In this document: positions 6,838 through 11,304 of the stretch, one piece after another
How positions within the stretch are numbered: position 1 is the first letter of the stretch
Layout of the letters: each line of letters starts with the position of its first letter
Assembly (NCBI GenBank): GCA_017353855.1
Contig: JAFMSA010000080.1
Location: forward strand, 1 to 11,304
Source of the DNA: Alphaproteobacteria bacterium
Lineage (GTDB): Bacteria; Pseudomonadota; Alphaproteobacteria; ATCC43930; CGMCC-115725
Length of the DNA stretch: 11,304 nucleotides
Reading direction: 5' to 3'
The notes under the pieces: generated by a model
What the model was told of the DNA's origin: nothing
The model's input: only the letters and a program-made list of their open reading frames with translations
Database searches by the model: none
Position numbers and translations under genes: made by a program

Positions 6838-7572
6838 CTATGGTGGTGTGCGACACAGTGCCGGCCGATCGTAATTCAGCACCGTGGAGTTGGCGTCGAC
6901 GGACACGCCGATGTCTTGAAGTACTGCGGCGACGAGACGATCGCAGCGCGCGCCGCGGAACAGATACATGTCGTCAAAGATTCCTCTGAACTGTGTTGTC
7001 AGTGCCTGACGCAGCAATTTATTGGCCCGATGGAACCGCGTCTTGACCGTCTCACCGCGAATACCGAGACATGACGCGGTCTCTTCAACGCTCATCTGCT
7101 CAATAGCGCGCAGCACGAAGACGCTGCGGAAAGACGGCGGCAGCTCGTTTACCGCCCTCTCAATGGCGCCCTGGAGCTCCCGTCGAGCGATTACCTGCTC
7201 CGGGCTCGGTTCTGCCGTGGTGAAGGGTCCGGCATCTGCCGCGAGTGTTTCCGCCATTTCGTCAATATCGACGGTGGAGCGTCGCTGCCGCAGCCGCGCG
7301 AGCGCTTCGTTGGAGACGATCCGCGCAAGCCAGGTAGCGAGGCTCGAGCTGCCCTTAAAACCATCAAGGTGCGTGAAAGCTCGCACGTAGCTGACGTGAA
7401 CCGCCTCTTCGGCCTCCAGATCATCTCTGAGAAAGCCACGAGCGAGCCTATACAACCGCTGATTGTTCGCTCGCATACAAGCGGCAAAGGCCGCCGACTT
7501 TCCCGCCCGCATCCCTGCGAGCAGCTCGGCATCGGCGAAGCCCTGCGCTTGCTGGAAAGCGACCCCGTCCAT
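6838..7572 (-). CDS. ECF-type RNA polymerase sigma factor with C-terminal extension
   Basis: 244 residues. Region 2 (about 35-100) shows LYRLARGFLRDDLEAEEAVHVSYVRAF followed by FKGSSSLATWLARIVSNEALARLRQRR, the usual -10 recognition and core-binding segment. Region 4 (about 130-190) shows LPPSFRSVFVLRAIEQMSVEETASCLGI and GETVKTRFHRANKLLRQ, the helix-turn-helix for the -35 element. A tail of about 54 residues follows (191-244), with FRGARCDRLVAAVL (205-218) and a Cys near the end; such tails occur in some ECF groups and can replace an anti-sigma factor. No anti-sigma gene is adjacent. ATG 7572 has an excellent AGGAGGTG 3 bases upstream. It heads a unit with the secreted His-rich protein and HiPIP, and an ECF-like promoter at 7595-7621 suggests self-activation. 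Confidence 0.93.
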   Translation of the reverse strand: MDGVAFQQAQGFADAELLAGMRAGKSAAFAACMRANNQRLYRLARGFLRDDLEAEEAVHVSYVRAFTHLDGFKGSSSLATWLARIVSNEALARLRQRRSTVDIDEMAETLAADAGPFTTAEPSPEQVIARRELQGAIERAVNELPPSFRSVFVLRAIEQMSVEETASCLGIRGETVKTRFHRANKLLRQALTTQFRGIFDDMYLFRGARCDRLVAAVLQDIGVSVDANSTVLNYDRPALCRTPP

Positions 7573-7594
7573 CTACACCTCCTGACCAAGCTAT

Positions 7595-7621
7595 TAGATG
7601 CGCCAACAGCCAAAGGGTTCC
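7595..7621 (-). promoter_or_regulatory. Candidate ECF-type promoter of the sigma-led unit
   Basis: Read on the minus strand, GGAAC (7617-7621) is followed after 16 bases by CATCTA (7595-7600). This resembles the GGAAC-N16-CGTCTA pattern of many ECF promoters. It would start transcription some 15 bases before the sigma start codon, leaving room for the Shine-Dalgarno site at 7576-7583. It fits self-activation but is a single, imperfect match. Confidence 0.4.
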
Positions 7622-8142
7622 CATCAATCGTGTTTTCCCGCGTGTTTTAACCCAATCAGTTGCAGCCGGAAGGAATCATGCAGCTTTACCCTGCGGATAT
7701 CGGCTGAACGTCTCGTTTCATGGCGGATGCGATCGTCCGTGCGGCCGCCGAGGCTGTTATCCGGGTGTGCAACCGGGGCGCCCGCAATCTTGACCTCATC
7801 ATCCCTGAAAACTTGGCTGAACGGGATTGGTAAAGGTCGTAAGGGTCTCGCGTCCCGATGCGCAGGGCAGTCGCGTTACGGAGACGGCCAGGATCCTGAT
7901 CGTCCCTGCCGTGCGGAAGGACGGCGTGAGGATCTCTGTCTAGTTCACCATCGTACCGTTAACCCACTATGCCACAGGGCAAATGATCGGCTTCGCCGCA
8001 ATCGTGCGCGATGCCACCACGCGTTTGAGGAGCTGCTGGGCTCAGCCGCCGGCGCCCATCAGGCCGCAGATCCAAGGCAATTCCCGGGCGCAATCGCCCT
8101 GCCCCGACTTTCCTCCCGGCAGATGCAGGTCCGATAATTGGT

Positions 8143-8160
8143 ATCGATCAGATCGATCAG
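8143..8160 (+). repeat. Tandem 9-base repeat with internal dyad
   Basis: ATCGATCAG occurs twice in direct succession (8143-8151, 8152-8160). The first 15 bases also read as an inverted repeat, ATCGATC-A-GATCGAT. It sits 36 bases ahead of the start codon of the nitronate monooxygenase pseudogene, a position suited to an operator, but may be chance. Confidence 0.4.
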
Positions 8161-8195
8161 CTATCTTCACGATCCGAATTGCGAGGAAAGTCGCG

Positions 8196-9309
8196 ATGGT
8201 GGCACCAGCCGGGTCTCGGACCGGCGTCAGCTCGCCATACCCTGCTGCGCGAGAGCGCGCCGCCGGGTTCTGCCGCAGGTTCGGCCTGCGAGTACCGATA
8301 CTACAGGCGCCGATGGCCGGTGCCTGCCCAGTCAGCCTCGCAAGCGCTGTGGCTAATGCAGGTGGCATGGGTGGTTCCGGAGCGCTGACGACAACCCCCG
8401 ACGGGATTGCCGATCGGGTCCGAAAGTTCCGGGACCAGAGCAATGGCGGATTCCAAATCAACCTGTGGATCCCCGACCCGAGATCCCGAGCATGAGCGCG
8501 CGGTGCGGGCATTCCTGTGACAATGGGGCCCGGTCGTGCCGGCGGAAGCCGGTGATGCCGCGACGCTCGACCTTGCGGCGCAGTGCCAAACACTGCTTGC
8601 GGCCGGGCCGCACGTGGTTTCCTCCATCATGGGCCTCCTGCCGGAGAAATTTACCGCTGAGATCAAGGCCCGCGGCATCGCCTGGTTCGCATGTGCGACG
8701 ACGCTCGCCGAAGCCCGCAAGGCTGTTGCGGCCGAGGCCGATGCCGTCGTTGCGCAAGGTTCCGAGGCTGCGGCCACCGCGGCGCGTTTGATGCCGCGGA
8801 TGCCGAGCGTCAATCCGTGGGGCTGTTCGCCCTCTTGCCGCGGCTTGCTGACAAGTTGTCGGTTCCGATTATCGCGACCGGCGGGATTGGCGATGCGCGG
8901 GAAATTGCCGCAGCCTTGACGTTGGGCGCCAGCGCGGTGCAGATCGGCACCGTGTTTCTCCGCTGCCCCGAAGCCGGGACCAACCCGGCCTGGGCCAATG
9001 CTCTCGATGAACTGGAGCCGGAAGCGGCGACGCCGACGCGGGCGTTTTCCGGGCGCCTGGGCCGCGCGATTGCAACCGACTATGTGCGCGCTGCCGCTGC
9101 GCCCGGCGCACCGTCGCCGGCACCCTATCCGGTGCAGAGAGGGTTAACGGCAGCGATGCGCGATGCGGCCGGCACGTCGCGATGTTCGTCGCATGCAGAT
9201 ATGGGCAGGTCAGGCGGCAGCGTTAGCGCGGGCCGAACCCGCAGGTGAGCTTGTCCTTCGCCTTTACGGATGTTCCCCCCTTCGATGGTGGATACGGAAC
9301 ATCCGTTGA
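8196..9309 (+). pseudogene. Nitronate monooxygenase (2-nitropropane dioxygenase family), broken
   Basis: Pieces of one FMN-dependent nitronate monooxygenase are spread over two frames. Piece 1 (from ATG 8196, GAGGAAAG upstream) has the N-terminal PILQAPMAGACPVSLASAVA and FQINLWIPDP. Near 8478 the frame changes and continues with RDPEHERAVRAFL, then a TGA at 8518-8520 interrupts it before QWGPVVPAEAGDA. This frame runs through ADAVVAQGSEA to about 8769, where loss of one G restores the expected EAGGHRGAF only in another frame. That frame carries VPIIATGGIGDAREIAAALTLGASAVQIGT, the phosphate-binding part of the FMN site, and PYPVQRGLTAAMRDAA. Near 9165-9180 a third shift leads to MQIWAGQAAALARAEPAGELVLRLYG, the normal C-terminus; the frame ends at TGA 9307-9309. 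Total length suits the usual size of about 310-350 residues. Intact, it would oxidise alkyl nitronates. With three shifts and one stop it should be inactive, unless several sequencing errors are present. Confidence 0.85.
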
Positions 9310-9827
9310 GAGGAGGCGAAAGCCCTGCTGCTAATGCGCCACCGCCTCATCCTGACCCTCCTCACGGCTAAAGCCGGGGGCTCTGAGGGCCATCCCGGAA
9401 CTCTCCGCAGCTCTCGCTACCGTATTGCACGGTGGGTACATCATCTACGGCAGACAGTCTCCACAGGGTTTGGCGGCCGCGGATCGAAGCGCACCGGGAC
9501 CCTAGCCACGCTGATGGCCGCGTCATAGCTCACCCCGCCGCGCACCGCATCATTGAGGCTATCCAACGTATCGACACTCAAATGGCGGGGATATTGCGCC
9601 GTAGTCGCCGGGTCAGATTGACGTGCTCCCAACCGACCGGTGACAGACAGGCACTGGGGCAAAGACCGCATTGGGGGCAAATATTGTCGCCCGAACCGGG
9701 TGTCGTTGACGGCGGCTCCCGGTCGGCTTGGGTCGTTCAAACGAAGTCAGCCGCTTGACCGCTGCAGTGATAGAGTGCCATTCCATGAGAAGCTGGGTAA
9801 AGGGACCGACAGAGCAGGGAGGAAGCG
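9310..9827. other. Intergenic region with degenerate sequence
   Basis: About 520 bases between the pseudogene and the beta-propeller gene. Open frames on both strands overlap and lack ribosome-binding sites. A small hairpin CGGCT-AA-AGCCG is at 9365-9376, and a probable transposase scrap is at 9600-9646. The promoter of the propeller gene is expected in the last 100 bases, but I cannot point to it. Confidence 0.45.
9600..9646 (-). pseudogene. Probable scrap of a Tn3-family transposase C-terminus
   Basis: On the minus strand, 9646-9611 encodes LSPVGWEHVNLT. After skipping one base (an extra C at 9610), 9609-9601 encodes GDY. The combined LSPVGWEHVNLTGDY matches the motif I know from near the C-terminus of Tn3-family TnpA proteins. 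Nothing recognisable flanks it on either side and no complete terminal inverted repeat is seen, so this would be a very short relic. The match rests on about 15 residues and a one-base correction. Confidence 0.4.
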
Positions 9828-11012
9828 ATGCTCATACCAAAGCTAAGAGGCGGGGCGCTCGTGGCGGCAATGATATTGGTCACTCTGGGACCGGCGGCCG
9901 CCCACGCCCAGATGATGATCATCGGCAACGACCAAAAACCGGGCCTCGATGCGCAACGCAAGCCGACCATGGGCGGACCCGGAAGAGACACGCTGTCGAT
10001 CATTGATATGTCGAACCCGGCGGCACTGAAGATCATCGCCACGATACCGCTCGACAACACGGTGATCGGTCCGCCGACGAATCTGGCGATCGCGCCGTCC
10101 CGGGACATTGCCTTAGTTGCCAATTCGATCAACGCACAGCGAGAGGGCAACACGTTCAAGCCAGTCCCCGATGACCGACTGTTCGTGATCGATCTGACCG
10201 CACGTCCACCGGCGGTGATCGACACGTTGCACATCGGCAAGCAGCCCTCCGGCATGGCTATCGCGCCCAATGGCAAGCTCGCGCTCGTCGCCAATCGCGC
10301 CGACGGTACGGTCTCGGTGCTGTCGATCAACGGCAAGACCGTTAAGCCGGTCGGCTCTGTAAGCGTCGGCACCGCCGCCGATGCGGTTTCCGCCGTCGCT
10401 ATCACGCCCGACGGCAAGCGGGCGCTCGCCGCTAAGGCGGGCGGCAACGCGGTGGCGCTGTTGACGATCGACGGCGACAAGGTGACCTATGACAAGCGCG
10501 ATCTGCCGACCGGGATCTTCCCTTACAACGTGGCCGTGAGCCCAGATGGCAAGATCGCCCTGACCGCCGATAACGGCAATCACGGCACCTCCGACGGAAA
10601 TGCCAAATCGATCGGCGTCATCGACCTCACCGCCGAGCCGGTGCGGGTAATCAATCACGTCCCGGTCGGCGATTCGCCGGAGGGCCTTGCGATCAGCCCG
10701 AAGGGATCGATCGCGGTATCGATCGAGGCCCGCGGCTCGAACCAGCCAACCTCAAGCTGGTTCTATCACAAGGGCGGGACCGTCAGCGTGCTGAAAATCG
10801 ACGGCACGAAGGTGACAAAAATCGGCGAGATCACCGTCGGCCAACTGCCCGAAGGTGCCGTGTTCAGCGCCGATGGTAGTCATGTCTACATTGGCAATTT
10901 TCTCGATTCCGACCTGTCGGTCCTGTCGGTCCAGGGCGACACGGTCGCCGACACCGGCAAGAAGTTTAAACTACCGGGGCAGCCGGCCTCTATGCGTGGC
11001 GGTCCACAATAA
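9828..11012 (+). CDS. Secreted YncE/YVTN-type beta-propeller protein
   Basis: 394 residues. A signal peptide (basic KLRG, hydrophobic core 9-24, cleavage after AHA near residue 27) directs it to the periplasm. The mature chain is made of about seven repeats of 40-50 residues, each with a D-x-L-S/V-x-V-I/L-D/S strand, a turn, a VGxxPxGxAIxPDGK-like turn and an ALVAN-type strand. Clear examples are IGKQPSGMAIAPNGKLALVAN, VSAVAITPDGKRALAAK, FPYNVAVSPDGKIALTADN, SPEGLAISPKGSIAVSIEA and LPEGAVFSADGSHVYIGNF. This is the YncE/YVTN beta-propeller (lactonase-like fold) pattern. No catalytic residues can be assigned, so it may bind a ligand or partner rather than act as an enzyme. The start is well supported by GGGAGGAAGCG directly upstream. 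It stands alone on the plus strand; no cytochrome or PQQ enzyme gene is adjacent. Confidence 0.9.
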   Translation: MLIPKLRGGALVAAMILVTLGPAAAHAQMMIIGNDQKPGLDAQRKPTMGGPGRDTLSIIDMSNPAALKIIATIPLDNTVIGPPTNLAIAPSRDIALVANSINAQREGNTFKPVPDDRLFVIDLTARPPAVIDTLHIGKQPSGMAIAPNGKLALVANRADGTVSVLSINGKTVKPVGSVSVGTAADAVSAVAITPDGKRALAAKAGGNAVALLTIDGDKVTYDKRDLPTGIFPYNVAVSPDGKIALTADNGNHGTSDGNAKSIGVIDLTAEPVRVINHVPVGDSPEGLAISPKGSIAVSIEARGSNQPTSSWFYHKGGTVSVLKIDGTKVTKIGEITVGQLPEGAVFSADGSHVYIGNFLDSDLSVLSVQGDTVADTGKKFKLPGQPASMRGGPQ

Positions 11013-11156
11013 GCGACGGAAACGCTGGGCCGGGCGCGGGCACGAGCCAGTCCCTGCCGCGGACCTTCGCTGCCATTCGTCGGCGCGCAGATCGAGAAGC
11101 GGGCCGCATGACGATCGGCGCATGGAATTGCTCGGCCGCTCCCTGTCGGGCGGCGA

Positions 11157-11240
11157 TCGATGACATGACCCGCGCCCGCCCCTATCGGCCGACGAGATTG
11201 AAGAACATTTCCGAAAGCTGGCCAAGGGCCTCCGCCGGAG
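11157..11240 (+). pseudogene. Possible relic of an MmgE/PrpD-family C-terminus
   Basis: The frame at about 11166-11219 reads DPRPPLSADEIEEHFRKLA, which resembles the near-terminal NPLSxxEIExKFRxLA motif of MmgE/PrpD proteins (2-methylcitrate dehydratase-like). A stop lies just upstream at about 11160 and no start codon or longer family match is seen, so at most a fragment remains. The remaining bases of the 292-base tail after the propeller gene show nothing else. Confidence 0.25.
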
Positions 11241-11304
11241 CCGCCCGTCTGGCGGAGCCCGGATGACCGCTGATGTGGCCTGCCGATCGCAATCGATGGC
11301 ACCG

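Larger units (their letters stand above)
7573..8195. other. Divergent intergenic region
   Basis: About 620 bases between the sigma factor (minus) and the broken nitronate monooxygenase gene (plus). It holds the promoter region of the sigma unit and the tandem 9-base repeat at 8143-8160. Short open frames exist, for example a 37-codon one from ATG 7720 to TAA 7833 (MADAIVRAAAEAV start) and an open minus-strand stretch around 7640-7950 without a start codon. Neither has a ribosome-binding site or a family I recognise; they could be decayed gene pieces. Confidence 0.45.

Noticed and set aside
6800..6856. Upstream extension of the secreted His-rich protein (start at 6856)
   Set aside because: It would overlap the end of the sigma gene and bury the signal peptide; ATG 6799 has its own GGAG site.
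9365..9376. CGGCT-AA-AGCCG hairpin as an end of an IS200/IS605 element
   Set aside because: Such hairpins occur at these element ends, but no TnpA or TnpB sequence is nearby and a 5-pair stem is common by chance in GC-rich DNA.
9441..9740. Minus-strand open frame of 99 codons as an independent gene
   Set aside because: No ribosome-binding site or family match; the only recognisable signal in this stretch is the Tn3-like motif, which is in another frame.
10113..10658. Minus-strand open frame of 181 codons inside the beta-propeller gene
   Set aside because: Antisense shadow created by the GC-rich repeats of the propeller; repeats, signal peptide and ribosome-binding site support the plus strand.
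1..11304. tRNA genes, rRNA genes, CRISPR arrays or complete insertion sequences
   Set aside because: Scanned by eye for TPsiC-loop-like motifs, regular repeats and paired terminal repeats with a transposase; none was found.

Overview
The window is GC-rich. Its genes are short-spaced clusters with strong Shine-Dalgarno sites, and its families (class III cyclase, Rap1a/Tai-like protein, GlsB/YeaQ, YidB, HiPIP, ECF sigma factor) suit an alphaproteobacterium, probably of the Hyphomicrobiales (Bradyrhizobium/Xanthobacter-like). This assignment is inferred from composition and family content; there is no rRNA or other marker gene to settle it.

Layout, left to right. (1) 1-717, plus: the C-terminal half of a GntP-type permease, cut by the window edge and followed by a hairpin. 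(2) 808-1512, plus: a secreted Rap1a/Tai-like protein and a glycine-zipper lipoprotein, probably co-transcribed. (3) 1883-3163, minus: a membrane-anchored class III adenylate cyclase with all catalytic residues. (4) 3164-4011: about 850 bases with no convincing gene. (5) 4012-4404, plus: two tiny adjacent genes (68 and 59 codons) in a locally AT-richer patch, function unknown. (6) 4887-5650, plus: GlsB/YeaQ-type membrane protein and YidB/DUF937 protein, a stress-type pair. (7) 6052-7572, minus: a three-gene unit of ECF sigma factor, secreted histidine-rich protein (possibly DUF5602/TTHB210-like) and a high-potential iron-sulfur protein (HiPIP). A plausible ECF-type promoter precedes it and a strong hairpin follows it. 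(8) 8196-9309, plus: a nitronate monooxygenase gene broken by three frameshifts and one in-frame stop. (9) 9310-9827: non-coding, with a probable scrap of a Tn3-family transposase. (10) 9828-11012, plus: a secreted YncE/YVTN-type beta-propeller protein, then a non-coding tail with a possible relic of an MmgE/PrpD C-terminus.

The most interesting part is region 7. A sigma factor with a C-terminal extension and no adjacent anti-sigma gene is linked to a secreted protein and a periplasmic electron carrier, which suggests a small self-regulated envelope redox or stress response. Much of the rest is accessory in character: orphan immunity-like protein, small AT-richer genes, pseudogene and transposase scrap, separated by long intergenic stretches. 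No tRNA, rRNA, CRISPR array or complete insertion sequence was seen.
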